Assembly (NCBI RefSeq): GCF_008795955.1
Contig: NZ_VMHN01000003.1
Location: 1-64,000 of the forward strand
DNA length: 64,000 bases
DNA from: Marinobacter denitrificans
GTDB taxonomy: Bacteria; Pseudomonadota; Gammaproteobacteria; Pseudomonadales; Oleiphilaceae
Direction of reading: 5' to 3'
Positions 1 through 8,878 of the stretch are shown piece after piece. The notes beneath the pieces were generated by a model. That model was given only the letters and a program-made list of their open reading frames with translations. It had not been told where the DNA came from and made no database searches. The stretch's first letter is position 1. The number at the start of each line of letters is the position of its first letter. The translations under genes were made by a program, and so were the position numbers.

Positions 1-75
1 ACCCAAGACAATTGCGGATAACGCAACGAAATCAACATCACAGTCCTATCTCGTCCACCCAGTGATCAACCGTTT

Positions 76-194
76 TGCCTGACGACCATAGCGGTCTGGA
101 ACCACCTGATCCCATCCCGAACTCAGCCGTGAAACAGACCAGCGCCGATGGTAGTGTGGCTTCTGCCCATGTGAGAGTAGGTCATCGTCAGGCT
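76..194 (+). rRNA. rrf: 5S ribosomal RNA
   Basis: About 119 nt with the typical 5S start (GCCTGACGACC) pairing with the matching 3' end (TCGTCAGGC) to form helix I, and the conserved inner stretch CCCATCCCGAACTC. The 75 nt to its left look like a 23S-5S spacer, so this is the distal end of an rRNA operon whose 16S and 23S genes lie outside the window. Ends are set by the helix I pairing and could shift by 1-2 nt. Confidence 0.97.
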
Positions 195-204
195 CTTAAT
201 ACCT

Positions 205-238
205 AAAACCCCGACAGCGTAAGCTGCCGGGGTTTTTT
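205..238 (+). terminator. Intrinsic terminator of the rRNA operon
   Basis: Perfect stem CCCCGACAGC/GCTGCCGGGG with a GTAA tetraloop, an A-run on the left and a T-run on the right. It lies about 12 nt after the 5S gene and separates it from leuA. The flanking A and T runs would let it work in both directions. Confidence 0.93.
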
Positions 239-262
239 ATTGCCTGAAGGAAACTGCAGGCT

Positions 263-294
263 TTGACCTTTCCCCGGTCACTCAGTGATATACT
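263..294 (+). promoter_or_regulatory. Candidate sigma-70 promoter for leuA
   Basis: TTGACC at 263-268 is followed 17 nt later by TGATAT (286-291), with an overlapping TATACT at 289-294 at longer spacing. It lies between the rRNA terminator and the leuA start at 335. No leucine-rich leader peptide is evident in the short leader. Which -10 is used is unclear. Confidence 0.45.
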
Positions 295-334
295 GCCTGA
301 AAACACTCGCTACGTTGTTCCGACGGAGATCGCT

Positions 335-1885
335 ATGTCCGCGACAGACCACCTCGTTATCTTTGACACCACTTTGCGCGATGGCGAACAAAGCCCTGGC
401 GCCACCATGACGAAAGCGGAAAAACTACGTATAGCGAAAGTCCTTGAGAAACTTCGTGTTGATGTGATCGAAGCCGGGTTCGCAATCGCCAGCCAGGGTG
501 ACTTTGATGCGGTGAAAGGCATTGCGGAGTCGATCAAGGGCTCTACCATTTGCAGTCTCGCCCGGGCTCTGGATAAGGATATCGATCGTGCTGCTGAAGC
601 AGTAAGGCCGGCTGAACGCGGCCGCATACACACGTTTATTGCAACCTCTCCCATTCACATGAAGCATAAGCTGCAGATGCAGCCTGATGAGGTTGTGGAG
701 CAGGCGGTCCGATCCGTCAAGCGGGCCCGTGGTCATGTCGATGATGTGGAGTTTTCCTGTGAGGACGCGGGCCGCTCAGAGCTGGACTTCCTGTGCCGAA
801 TTATTGAGGCGGCCATCAATGCCGGAGCCACCACCATCAATATCCCCGACACCGTGGGCTATGCAATTCCCGAGCAATTCGGCGAGACTATCCGGCAGTT
901 GCTCAACCGTGTTCCGAATGCGGATAAAGCGGTTTTTTCTGTACACTGCCACAATGACCTCGGCCTTGCGGTTGCAAACTCCCTGGCGGCCGTCAGTAAC
1001 GGTGCCCGGCAGGTCGAGTGCACCATCAACGGATTGGGCGAGAGGGCTGGCAACGCGTCCCTGGAAGAGTTGGTGATGGCGGTTCGTACCCGCCAGGATC
1101 TTTACACCATCGACACCCGCATTGATACGCAGCACATTGTGCCTGCCTCCCGGCTAGTGTCTACCATCACCGGGTTTCCGGTGCAGCCTAACAAAGCGAT
1201 AGTGGGCGCGAATGCATTTGCCCATGAGTCCGGTATCCACCAGGACGGGGTGCTCAAGCACCGCGAAACCTATGAAATCATGCGAGCGCAGGATGTCGGC
1301 TGGCATACCAACAGTCTGGTGCTGGGCAAACATTCCGGAAGAAATGCTTTCCGTTCCCGCCTGCTTGAGCTGGGAATCCAGTTTGAGACCGAGACTGAGC
1401 TCAACGAAGCCTTCACCCGATTCAAGGCCCTGGCGGATCTGAAGCATGAGATATTTGATGAGGATTTACAGGCAATTGCCAGCCACACCCGCCAGAAAGA
1501 AGAGGATGGTCGGTACGGCCTTGTAACCATGCAGGTCTGCTCCGAAACCGGGGTAGTGCCCAGGGCCTTGCTGACGCTTCTAATGGATGGCAAAGAGCAC
1601 AAGGTTGAGGCAGAGGGCAGTGGCCCTGTGGACGCTACGTTCAAGGCCATTGAGTCCCTGGTGGACTCGGGATGTAACCTTCAGCTCTATTCGGTCAACA
1701 ACATTACCAGTGGAACTGACGCGCAGGGTGAAGTAACTGTACGCCTTGAGCGAGGCGGCCGTATCGTAAATGGCGTAGGAGCGGACACCGATATTATCAT
1801 TGCCTCTGCAAAGGCCTACATCGAAGCTCTCAACCTGATCAGTCGCGGTGGTATTCGCCAGCACCCCCAGGGAGCTGACGTCTGA
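335..1885 (+). CDS. leuA: 2-isopropylmalate synthase
   Basis: Condenses acetyl-CoA with 2-oxoisovalerate, the first committed step of leucine synthesis in the cytoplasm. The 516-residue product has the TIM-barrel signature [12 protein letters not shown] near the N-terminus, the metal-binding [13 protein letters not shown] segment, GLGERAGN, and a C-terminal LeuA allosteric domain (about residues 370-500) that usually gives leucine feedback inhibition. Length fits the 513-520 residue LeuA1 class. I prefer ATG 335 over the upstream in-frame ATG at 263 because a GGAG ribosome site sits just before 335, and the 263 start would overlap the promoter. It stands alone between the rRNA operon and the holD-like gene. 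Confidence 0.97.
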   Translation: MSATDHLVIFDTTLRDGEQSPGATMTKAEKLRIAKVLEKLRVDVIEAGFAIASQGDFDAVKGIAESIKGSTICSLARALDKDIDRAAEAVRPAERGRIHTFIATSPIHMKHKLQMQPDEVVEQAVRSVKRARGHVDDVEFSCEDAGRSELDFLCRIIEAAINAGATTINIPDTVGYAIPEQFGETIRQLLNRVPNADKAVFSVHCHNDLGLAVANSLAAVSNGARQVECTINGLGERAGNASLEELVMAVRTRQDLYTIDTRIDTQHIVPASRLVSTITGFPVQPNKAIVGANAFAHESGIHQDGVLKHRETYEIMRAQDVGWHTNSLVLGKHSGRNAFRSRLLELGIQFETETELNEAFTRFKALADLKHEIFDEDLQAIASHTRQKEEDGRYGLVTMQVCSETGVVPRALLTLLMDGKEHKVEAEGSGPVDATFKAIESLVDSGCNLQLYSVNNITSGTDAQGEVTVRLERGGRIVNGVGADTDIIIASAKAYIEALNLISRGGIRQHPQGADV

Positions 1886-1913
1886 GCACGAAAGCAGGAA
1901 ACGGATCAGTACT

Positions 1914-2741
1914 ATGGTGATGACAGAGGCAGAGCGTCAGTATTACCTCGGGAAGGCGGGCATCCACCTTTGGTATGCCCGCGCGCCACTGCCGGGTGCT
2001 GCGCCCAGCCCCGAATTCCGGTTTCCGGAGGCCGATGATGCTCCTGAGGCCGACCCGGAACTGATAGTTGCACCATCTTCGCGGTCATCTACGCCAAATG
2101 CCCGCACTGATGGCCCGGGCAAAGATCGAATTGCCGGTCTGCAGGCATTAATGGCGAACACCAACTCTGAAGTGCGGAAGGACTCAGAGTCGGTGAAGCC
2201 GACCGAGCCGGCGAATGCCGGTCGCGCCGAGGCACCGGCTTCTGCACCCGATAGGCCGTTGTCGGGTGAGATAGTACCTGAACCGGATACTGCTGCAGAA
2301 CCCGAACCACTGGGGCAGGTTGATGCGCATCTGGGCATCTGGATATCCGAGCATATGGTGCTTGTCAGTGGTATGTCTGACGAAGCCAGTGAGCGCTTGC
2401 AGCACACGCTGGCTGAAAATATTCTTTCCTCGCTTGGGGAATCCGTCGTGGCGGCACCGCGCCATATCCGCTGGCCTGTTTTTGGCAACCCACGTGTACC
2501 CGGCAATAGCGTGGAGGATTTCCGGCACACTCTCCGCAGTATGAGCAAAGAGTTCGGGGCCCGGAAACTTCTGTTGTTGGGGGTTATGACCGACGACATG
2601 GCCTCGGGTCGTGCTGAATGGCTAGCCGCTGCTCTCGGAGTTCCCGCAGTTGATTTTCCCCGAAGTCTGGCCGAACTCTCAGCGGTGCCGGCCTACAAGC
2701 GTGAGTTATGGCAACAACTCAAAGCTGGTCTCGGAGTCTGA
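1914..2741 (+). CDS. holD: Probable DNA polymerase III psi subunit (HolD-like)
   Basis: A 275-residue protein in three parts. The N-terminal segment (about residues 10-25) carries an L-G-x-x-G-I-x-x-W-x-x-R-x-P pattern, resembling the E. coli HolD peptide that contacts the clamp loader. Next is a Pro/Glu/Ala-rich linker (about 28-150). The C-terminal domain (155-275) ends in the HolD-like S-L-A-E-L...P-x-x-K-R-x-L-W-Q-Q-L pattern. It lies directly upstream of rimI and prfC, the position of holD in E. coli. Psi bridges chi/SSB to the tau/gamma complex. It is about twice the length of E. coli HolD because of the linker. ATG 1914 is chosen (ATG 1920 also possible) after an AGGA; an upstream in-frame ATG at 1848 would overlap leuA. 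The call rests on motif memory and synteny. Confidence 0.65.
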   Translation: MVMTEAERQYYLGKAGIHLWYARAPLPGAAPSPEFRFPEADDAPEADPELIVAPSSRSSTPNARTDGPGKDRIAGLQALMANTNSEVRKDSESVKPTEPANAGRAEAPASAPDRPLSGEIVPEPDTAAEPEPLGQVDAHLGIWISEHMVLVSGMSDEASERLQHTLAENILSSLGESVVAAPRHIRWPVFGNPRVPGNSVEDFRHTLRSMSKEFGARKLLLLGVMTDDMASGRAEWLAAALGVPAVDFPRSLAELSAVPAYKRELWQQLKAGLGV

Positions 2742-2744
2742 CCT

Positions 2745-3251
2745 GTGTCCAACGATGTCTACCGCAGGATCGAAGCCGGTACAATGACGATCAGGTCCCT
2801 GGGCGAGGACGATCTGCCTGAAGTGCTTGATATTGAATGTCAGGGCTATTCCTTTCCCTGGAGCGAGTCAGTCTTCCGAGGCTGTTTTCGTCCGGATTAC
2901 CGGCTTTGGGCGCTGGAAAAGTGGGGTAGGCTAACGGGTTACGCAGTGGTTGCCTATATGGCAGGTGACGCGCATCTCCTGAATCTGTGTGTTGCTACCA
3001 GTGATAGAAGGTCCGGCGCCGGGCGGCACCTGCTGAGGCACCTGGTTGTAGAATCCGCGCGCGACGGCATGTCGCAGGTGCTCCTGGAAGTGCGGGACAG
3101 CAATGCTGGCGCGATAGACCTGTACGCCAGTGAAGGCTTCTCCGTTATCGGGCGCCGGCCGGGTTATTACCCCGGAGGCCCGGAACGCGAGGACGCTTTG
3201 GTGATGGCTCTGTCTCTCAATGGTCATTGTCCCTCTTCAGGTCCGCCCTAG
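2745..3251 (+). CDS. rimI: Ribosomal-protein-alanine N-acetyltransferase
   Basis: GNAT-fold acetyltransferase that acetylates the N-terminal alanine of ribosomal protein S18. Motif A appears as the stretch around R-R-S-G-A-G-R-H-L-L, followed by the V-R-D-S-N-A-G-A-I-D-L-Y-A-S-E-G-F segment typical of RimI and the G-Y-Y-P-G tail. With GTG 2745 (GGAG about 9 nt upstream) the product is 168 residues. An ATG at 2784 would give 155, closer to the usual RimI length, so the start is uncertain. Three bases separate it from the HolD-like gene, which suggests co-transcription. Confidence 0.9.
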   Translation: MSNDVYRRIEAGTMTIRSLGEDDLPEVLDIECQGYSFPWSESVFRGCFRPDYRLWALEKWGRLTGYAVVAYMAGDAHLLNLCVATSDRRSGAGRHLLRHLVVESARDGMSQVLLEVRDSNAGAIDLYASEGFSVIGRRPGYYPGGPEREDALVMALSLNGHCPSSGPP

Positions 3252-3273
3252 CGCTGGTGTGCAGAGATGCGCA

Positions 3274-3303
3274 TTCGCTTGAGTGGGTTATTACCCTTAT
3301 AAT
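3274..3303 (+). promoter_or_regulatory. Candidate promoter for prfC
   Basis: A perfect TATAAT at 3298-3303 lies 44 nt before the prfC start, in the 96-nt gap after rimI. The best -35 at proper spacing (TTCGCT, 3274-3279) is weak, so the call depends on the -10 box. Confidence 0.4.
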
Positions 3304-3347
3304 GGCGACCGTTTTTACAGTCTCTCCGAATCAGGTTTTTACCAATT

Positions 3348-4928
3348 ATGACGAGCCTTGCCAGCGAAGTATCCCATCGCCGCACGTTTGCGATTATTTC
3401 GCATCCGGATGCCGGTAAAACGACGATTACAGAAAAGGTGCTCCTGTTTGGTCAGGCCATACAGAAAGCTGGCACCGTTAAGGGCAAAAAATCCGGCCAG
3501 CACGCCAAGTCTGACTGGATGGAGATGGAAAAAGAGCGTGGTATATCGGTTACTACCTCGGTGATGCAGTTTCCTTATGGCGGCCGGCTGGTGAATCTGC
3601 TCGACACGCCGGGCCACGAAGATTTCTCGGAAGATACCTACCGGACCCTGACCGCTGTCGATTCCTGTCTGATGGTGATCGACAGTGCCAAGGGTGTCGA
3701 AGAGCGAACCATCAAGCTGATGGAAGTAACCCGCCTCCGGGATACCCCGATTCTTACATTCATGAACAAGCTGGACCGTGAAACCCGCGATCCGGTGGAG
3801 CTGATGGACGAAGTTGAAGACGTTCTCAAGATCGCCTGTGCTCCGATCACCTGGCCCATCGGAATGGGTAAGAACTTCAAAGGTGTATACCACCTGACGC
3901 GGGATGAAGTGATTCTCTATCAATCCGGCCAAGGACACATGATTCAGGAGAAGCGGGTTATCAGCGGTATTGATAATCCGGAGCTGGATACGGTGCTTGG
4001 CGCGTATGCGAATGACCTGCGGGAAGAGATTGAGCTGGTGAAGGGGGCGTCTCACGAGTTTGATCTGGAGGCCTTCCTGGCTGGTGAGCTGACTCCGGTG
4101 TTTTTCGGTACAGCCCTGGGTAATTTTGGTGTCGACCACATGCTCGATGGCCTGGTGGAGTGGGCGCCGGAACCGCAGCCGCGGGAAACTGATCAGCGCC
4201 TTGTAAAACCAGCTGAAGATGTGTTTTCCGGCTTTGTTTTCAAGATCCAGGCCAATATGGACCCTCAGCACCGGGATCGCGTGGCGTTTCTCCGGATTGT
4301 GTCCGGGCGATATCATCAGGGCATGAAAGCCCGCCACGTTCGCATCGGCAAGGACGTTCGGTTTTCTGATGCGCTGACCTTCATGGCGGGGGACAGGGAG
4401 CATGCGGGCGAAGCGTTTGCCGGGGACATTATAGGCCTGCATAACCATGGCACAATTCAGTTGGGCGATACGTTTACCTCGGGCGAAGAAATGAAGTTTA
4501 CCGGCATTCCCAACTTTGCGCCGGAGCTGTTCCGTCGAATTCGCCTGAAAGATCCGCTCAAGTCCAAACAGCTGCAGAAAGGCCTGATTCAGCTTGCTGA
4601 GGAAGGGGCTGTGCAAGTGTTTCGGCCGCTGCGTAATAATGATCTGATTGTGGGCGCAGTTGGTGTGCTCCAGTTCGATGTTGTGGTCAGCCGGCTCAAG
4701 AGTGAGTACAAGGTAGAAGCAGTATATGAGCCCATCAATGTGGCGACTGCCCGCTGGGTGACATCTGCTGACGAGCGCAAACTTGATGAGTTTGAGCGCA
4801 AAGCCAACGATTTCCTGGCGCTTGACGGGAGTGATCGGCTGACTTACATAGCCCCGACCATGGTCAATCTGCAACTGGCCCAGGAGCGGCATCCTGACAT
4901 AAGCTTCCATAAAACGCGGGAGCATTGA
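3348..4928 (+). CDS. prfC: Peptide chain release factor 3
   Basis: GTPase that recycles RF1/RF2 from the ribosome after termination. The 526-residue product matches the usual RF3 length. G-domain motifs are clear: SHPDAGKTT (G1, about residues 18-26), DTPGHEDF (G3) and NKLDRE (G4), followed by EF-Tu-like domain II and the RF3-specific C-terminal region. It sits between rimI and a TatD-family gene, as in the E. coli holD-rimI-prfC-yjjV neighbourhood. The ATG at 3348 has only a weak ribosome site but fits the family N-terminus. Confidence 0.97.
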   Translation: MTSLASEVSHRRTFAIISHPDAGKTTITEKVLLFGQAIQKAGTVKGKKSGQHAKSDWMEMEKERGISVTTSVMQFPYGGRLVNLLDTPGHEDFSEDTYRTLTAVDSCLMVIDSAKGVEERTIKLMEVTRLRDTPILTFMNKLDRETRDPVELMDEVEDVLKIACAPITWPIGMGKNFKGVYHLTRDEVILYQSGQGHMIQEKRVISGIDNPELDTVLGAYANDLREEIELVKGASHEFDLEAFLAGELTPVFFGTALGNFGVDHMLDGLVEWAPEPQPRETDQRLVKPAEDVFSGFVFKIQANMDPQHRDRVAFLRIVSGRYHQGMKARHVRIGKDVRFSDALTFMAGDREHAGEAFAGDIIGLHNHGTIQLGDTFTSGEEMKFTGIPNFAPELFRRIRLKDPLKSKQLQKGLIQLAEEGAVQVFRPLRNNDLIVGAVGVLQFDVVVSRLKSEYKVEAVYEPINVATARWVTSADERKLDEFERKANDFLALDGSDRLTYIAPTMVNLQLAQERHPDISFHKTREH

Positions 4929-4944
4929 TTCACCGGGGGAGTGG

Positions 4945-5733
4945 ATGAGACTCATCGACGCACATTGCCATTTTGACTTTCCGGAATTTGACGGGCGTCG
5001 CGAGGCTGTGCTTGATGAAGCACGTAGTGCAGGCTTGTCCCACCTGGTTATTCCGGGCGTTCGCCGTCGTAACTGGGACAGAGTAAGCCGTATTGCCGCA
5101 GAGTATGAAGGGTTATATTACTGCCTTGGAATCCATCCCTGGTATGTGGAAGAGCATAACGAAGGCGACCTGAGCGCCCTGCGCGATGCACTTATGGGTC
5201 AACCGGGTCACTGCGTAGCATTAGGGGAGTGTGGGCTGGACCGCCTGCATGGTGATTTCAGTGAACAGTACCCGTGGTTTGAGGCGCAGGTTGATATTGC
5301 TGCACAGACGCACTTTCCGCTTGTGGTGCATTCCGTGAAGGCTCATGACGAAGTCTATGAAGTGCTGCGCCGCAAGCGTTTCGCAGGAAGAGCGCTTGTG
5401 CACGGGTTTTCAGGCAGTTTCCAGCAGGCGTCCAAGCTGATTGATCTGGGGTGTTTTATCGGTGTCGGCGGTGTAATCACCTATCCCCGCGCCAGAAAAA
5501 CACGGGACACCATTGCCCGATTACCTGTCGATGCGCTGGTTCTGGAGACGGATGCGCCGGACATGGCGCCGGAGGGTGTATCGCCGGGGCAAAATTCGCC
5601 AACCTGTCTGCCGTTTATTTTCAATACACTCGTTGAGTTACGCGGGGCAGATCGGGAGGAGTTGGCGCGAGCACTGCTGGGTAATGTGCAGCGTCTATAC
5701 GGCTGGAGCGAGATCGGGGCATCTGAGCGTTAG
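4945..5733 (+). CDS. yjjV: TatD-family metal-dependent hydrolase, YjjV type
   Basis: A 262-residue TIM-barrel amidohydrolase. The metal-binding D-A-H-C-H-F-D box is at residues 5-11, G-E-C-G-L-D carries the central Glu, V-H-G-F-S-G-S and E-T-D-A-P-D complete the set. The H-G-F-S-G-S and G-V-G-G-x-I-T-Y-P-R-A-x-K-T-R-D stretches resemble E. coli YjjV more than TatD, and the position after prfC also fits YjjV. Family members act as 3'-5' nucleases or D-aminoacyl-tRNA deacylases; the substrate here cannot be read from the sequence. A strong GGGGGAG precedes the ATG, 16 nt after prfC, so the two are probably co-transcribed. Confidence 0.85.
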   Translation: MRLIDAHCHFDFPEFDGRREAVLDEARSAGLSHLVIPGVRRRNWDRVSRIAAEYEGLYYCLGIHPWYVEEHNEGDLSALRDALMGQPGHCVALGECGLDRLHGDFSEQYPWFEAQVDIAAQTHFPLVVHSVKAHDEVYEVLRRKRFAGRALVHGFSGSFQQASKLIDLGCFIGVGGVITYPRARKTRDTIARLPVDALVLETDAPDMAPEGVSPGQNSPTCLPFIFNTLVELRGADREELARALLGNVQRLYGWSEIGASER

Positions 5734-5794
5734 ATCAGGTTGGCGGCAGGGTTACGGACAAGATAGGGGAATAACGAAACAAGCCGCTTCAGGG

Positions 5795-5823
5795 TTGGCT
5801 TTCCTTTTTGGTTCGGATATACT
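5795..5823 (+). promoter_or_regulatory. Sigma-70 promoter of rplM-rpsI
   Basis: TTGGCT (5795-5800), a 17-nt spacer, and TATACT (5818-5823). The bases after the -10 are GC-rich (TCGCGCC), a discriminator of the kind linked to stringent control of ribosomal promoters. The implied leader is about 145 nt, running to the rplM start at 5975. I found no L13-type autoregulatory fold by eye. Confidence 0.72.
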
Positions 5824-5974
5824 TCGCGCCCTGGCTTTTCAAGGCGATGCCATCATCTCAGCCCCGAATGATGTCACCGCCGCTTAATATACAGGTAAAG
5901 GACCTCCTCCGGATGCCGTGCATTTACCGGTGGTGGTTTTTAACGTTTCTTATATAGCGTTCAAGGCGGAATCA

Positions 5975-6403
5975 ATGAAGACTCTGAGTGCGAAACCAGA
6001 AACAGTAACACGTGACTGGTACGTTGTAGACGCAGCCGGCAAGACGCTGGGTCGTCTGTCAACTGAAATCGCCCGTCGTCTGCGGGGCAAGCATAAGCCT
6101 GAGTATACCCCTCATGTCGACACTGGTGATTACATCGTGGTGATCAATGCCAGTCAGGTACGGGTTACCGGCAAAAAAGCATCTGACAAGATGTACTACA
6201 GTCACACCGGCTTTCCGGGTGGAATCAAGTCCATCAACTTCGAGAAGCTGGTCGACAAGGCTCCTGAGCAAATCATCCAGAAGTCTGTCAAAGGCATGCT
6301 TCCCAATGGTCCGCTCGGGCGTGCCATGTTCAAGAAGCTGAAAATTTATGCCGGCGCTGAGCATCCTCATGCAGCCCAGCAGCCCAAAGAACTCGACATT
6401 TAA
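5975..6403 (+). CDS. rplM: 50S ribosomal protein L13
   Basis: 142 residues, the standard L13 length. It begins MKTLSAKPE and carries the family stretches [14 protein letters not shown]-x-I-A and K-M-Y-Y-x-H-T-G-F-P-G-G. L13 binds 23S rRNA early in large-subunit assembly. ATG 5975 is chosen over an upstream in-frame ATG (5918) because of the AAGGCGGA ribosome site and the conserved N-terminus. It is co-transcribed with rpsI 12 nt downstream. Confidence 0.98.
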   Translation: MKTLSAKPETVTRDWYVVDAAGKTLGRLSTEIARRLRGKHKPEYTPHVDTGDYIVVINASQVRVTGKKASDKMYYSHTGFPGGIKSINFEKLVDKAPEQIIQKSVKGMLPNGPLGRAMFKKLKIYAGAEHPHAAQQPKELDI

Positions 6404-6415
6404 CGGAAGGCGGAT

Positions 6416-6808
6416 ATGTCTGTAGCACAAAATTACGGTACTGGTCGCCGCAAGACATCCACGGCTCGGGTTTTTATCAAGCCGGGAAGCGGTAACATTT
6501 CCATCAACGGGCGCACCATCGAGCAGTTCTTCGGTCGTGATACCCTGCGTATGATCGTTCGTCAGCCTCTGGTTGTCGCCGAATCTACTGATCGTTTTGA
6601 TATCAACATCACCGTCAAGGGTGGTGGTATCAGCGGCCAGGCAGGCGCTATTCGCCACGGTCTGACCCGTGCCCTGATGGATTACGACGAAACACTGCGC
6701 CCTGCGCTGCGCAAAGCGGGCTATGTTACCCGCGATGCCCGTGAGGTTGAGCGGAAGAAAGTTGGTCTGCGCAAGGCGCGTAAGCGTCCTCAGTTCTCCA
6801 AGCGTTAA
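6416..6808 (+). CDS. rpsI: 30S ribosomal protein S9
   Basis: 130 residues, as in E. coli. The conserved Y-G-T-G-R-R-K-x-S-x-A-R-V start is present, as is the C-terminal tail ending K-R-P-Q-F-S-K-R, which reaches into the P site and contacts tRNA. It is the second gene of the rplM-rpsI operon, preceded by GGAAGG and followed by a strong terminator. Confidence 0.98.
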   Translation: MSVAQNYGTGRRKTSTARVFIKPGSGNISINGRTIEQFFGRDTLRMIVRQPLVVAESTDRFDINITVKGGGISGQAGAIRHGLTRALMDYDETLRPALRKAGYVTRDAREVERKKVGLRKARKRPQFSKR

Positions 6809-6830
6809 GTTTGCTGGAGCAGATCCGAAG

Positions 6831-6857
6831 AACCCGGTCCGTTGGCCGGGTTTTTTT
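6831..6857 (+). terminator. Intrinsic terminator after rpsI
   Basis: Stem AACCCGG/CCGGGTT with an 8-nt loop, followed by a run of seven T. It begins 22 nt after the rpsI stop and separates the ribosomal operon from petABC. Confidence 0.9.
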
Positions 6858-7049
6858 GTGGTCGAAAAAAATCAATATCAATTTGATCCGGAACAGGTAT
6901 TGGTCCGGCCTGAGACCTTTCCGACTTGTAAGGGCAGGGTAATTTCATTACCATTTGAGCGCTTATATTTTTGGGTTGTGAGAAGTCCTTTTCGATGTGC
7001 AGTTTCCCTTTAAACAGGGCTGCATGTCGCCTGATGGGAGAGAACCATA

Positions 7050-7646
7050 ATGAGTAATGGCGACGTGAGCCAAGGCAGGCGCCGGTTTCTGATCGGTGCC
7101 ACGTCTGTGGTGGGTGGTGTCGGCGTCGTCGGTGCGGCCGTGCCTTTCGTAGCATCCTGGAATCCCAGTGCCAAAGCGGAAGCAGCCGGTGCACCGGTCA
7201 CCGTCAATGTCAGTAAGCTCGAGCCCGGTCAGCAGATGACTGTCGAGTGGCGCGGGAAGCCGGTGTGGGTCATTCGACGCACCGATGAAATGAATGAGAA
7301 CATCCGCAAGCAGGATGAGCTCGTAAAAGATCCGCTGTCTGAGGATGCGGCCCAGCCTGCCTACATTGAAGGCGAGTTGCGTGCCATCAAGGAAGACTAC
7401 GCTGTCGTTGTCGGCATCTGTACACACCTTGGCTGTTCTCCCCAGTTCCGTCCGGAAGTGGCTCCCGCTGACCTTGGCGAAGACTGGCTGGGCGGATTTT
7501 ACTGTGCGTGTCACGGCTCGAAGTACGATCTGGCTGGCCGTGTCTTCCCGAATCAGCCGGCACCCACTAACCTGGAGGTGCCTCCCTACCGCTATGACGA
7601 CGAGAACACCTTGACCGTCGGTCTGGATCCTGAGGGGGCAGCGTAA
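7050..7646 (+). CDS. petA: Ubiquinol-cytochrome c reductase, Rieske iron-sulfur subunit
   Basis: 198-residue Rieske protein of cytochrome bc1, taking electrons from ubiquinol at the Qo site. The N-terminus has a twin-arginine signal (R-R-R-F-L-I-G near residues 10-16) and a membrane anchor. The 2Fe-2S ligands are in C-T-H-L-G-C (124-129) and C-A-C-H-G-S (152-157). The petA stop overlaps the petB ATG by one base, indicating translational coupling. I could not place a convincing promoter in the 190-nt gap upstream. Confidence 0.98.
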   Translation: MSNGDVSQGRRRFLIGATSVVGGVGVVGAAVPFVASWNPSAKAEAAGAPVTVNVSKLEPGQQMTVEWRGKPVWVIRRTDEMNENIRKQDELVKDPLSEDAAQPAYIEGELRAIKEDYAVVVGICTHLGCSPQFRPEVAPADLGEDWLGGFYCACHGSKYDLAGRVFPNQPAPTNLEVPPYRYDDENTLTVGLDPEGAA

Positions 7647-8878
7647 TGAACAAGTTAGTGAATTGGGTTGATGAGCGTCTTCCGATTGTTGACGCGTGGA
7701 ACAAGCACCTGGGCAAGTACTATGCGCCCAAAAACTTCAACATGTGGTATTTCTTTGGCTCCCTGGCCATGCTGGTGTTGGTGAATCAGCTGATCACCGG
7801 TATCTGGCTGACCATGAGCTATAACCCTTCCGCTGAAGGTGCGTTTGCCTCTGTTGAATACATCATGCGGGACGTGGAATGGGGCTGGCTGCTCCGTTAT
7901 CTGCACTCCACCGGTGCTTCCGCTTTCTTCGTGGTCGTTTACCTTCACATGTTCCGTGGCCTCATGTATGGGTCCTACCAGAAGCCCCGTGAGCTGATCT
8001 GGATTTTCGGCATGCTGATCTACCTGGTGCTGATGGCAGAAGCCTTCATGGGCTATCTGCTGCCCTGGGGGCAGATGTCCTACTGGGGTGCTCAGGTAAT
8101 CGTGAACCTGTTCGGTGCCATTCCTGTTATCGGTGACGACCTGTCGCTGTGGATCCGCGGTGATTACCTGATTTCCGGCATCACCCTGAACCGTTTCTTT
8201 GCATTGCACGTTGTTGCATTACCGATCGTCCTCCTCGGGCTGGTGGTTCTGCACATCCTCGCGCTGCACGAGGTGGGTTCGAACAACCCCGACGGTATCG
8301 ACATCAAGAAGAACAAGGATGAAAACGGTGTGCCTAAAGACGGCATTCCATTCCACCCCTATTACACAGTTCATGATCTCATGGGCGTTGGTGTCTTCTT
8401 CTTTATCTTCTTTATCGTGGTGTTCTTCTTCCCGGAGATGGGCGGCCTGTTCCTGGAGAAACCGAACTTTGAGCCGGCAAATGCGCTCAAGACGCCTGAC
8501 CATATCGCCCCAGTGTGGTACTTCACGCCATTCTACGCGATGCTACGTGCGGTCACCGTCGACCTCTTCGGTCTGGATGCCAAATTCTGGGGCGTGGTCG
8601 TCATGGGCGGCGCCATCGCCATACTGTTTGTCCTGCCCTGGCTTGACAGGAGCCCGGTGCGCTCCATGCGTTACAAGGGATGGCTCAGCAAAATCGCCCT
8701 GGTGATCTTTGCAGTGAGTTTCATCGTTCTGGGGTATCTCGGTATTGTTCCGGCAACAGCGGGGCGTACGACCGTTGCGCAGATTCTGACAACGTTCTAC
8801 TTCCTCTACTTTATCCTCATGCCGTTCTACACACGCATGGAGAAAACAAAGCCAGTTCCAGAGAGGGTGACAGGATAA
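7646..8878 (+). CDS. petB: Cytochrome b of the bc1 complex
   Basis: 410-residue integral membrane subunit carrying hemes bL and bH. The four heme-ligand histidines fit H87, H101, H188 and H203. The Qo-site motif is P-V-W-Y (289-292) rather than P-E-W-Y, a variant known in many beta- and gammaproteobacteria. About eight membrane helices are visible. It is a separate gene from petC, with the petB stop and petC ATG sharing one base. Confidence 0.98.
   Translation: MNKLVNWVDERLPIVDAWNKHLGKYYAPKNFNMWYFFGSLAMLVLVNQLITGIWLTMSYNPSAEGAFASVEYIMRDVEWGWLLRYLHSTGASAFFVVVYLHMFRGLMYGSYQKPRELIWIFGMLIYLVLMAEAFMGYLLPWGQMSYWGAQVIVNLFGAIPVIGDDLSLWIRGDYLISGITLNRFFALHVVALPIVLLGLVVLHILALHEVGSNNPDGIDIKKNKDENGVPKDGIPFHPYYTVHDLMGVGVFFFIFFIVVFFFPEMGGLFLEKPNFEPANALKTPDHIAPVWYFTPFYAMLRAVTVDLFGLDAKFWGVVVMGGAIAILFVLPWLDRSPVRSMRYKGWLSKIALVIFAVSFIVLGYLGIVPATAGRTTVAQILTTFYFLYFILMPFYTRMEKTKPVPERVTG

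Noticed and set aside
3339..4955. A 538-codon open frame on the minus strand opposite prfC
   Set aside because: It mirrors a well-conserved GTPase gene codon for codon, has no family motifs, and arises from GC-biased third positions. The same holds for the long antisense frames at 20243-21523, 35830-37215 and 58413-59765.
6858..7049. Promoter for petABC (TTGTAA ... TACCAT or TATATT)
   Set aside because: Boxes at 6926-6954 and 6964-6969 are only partial matches and neither has a convincing partner; not listed as a feature.
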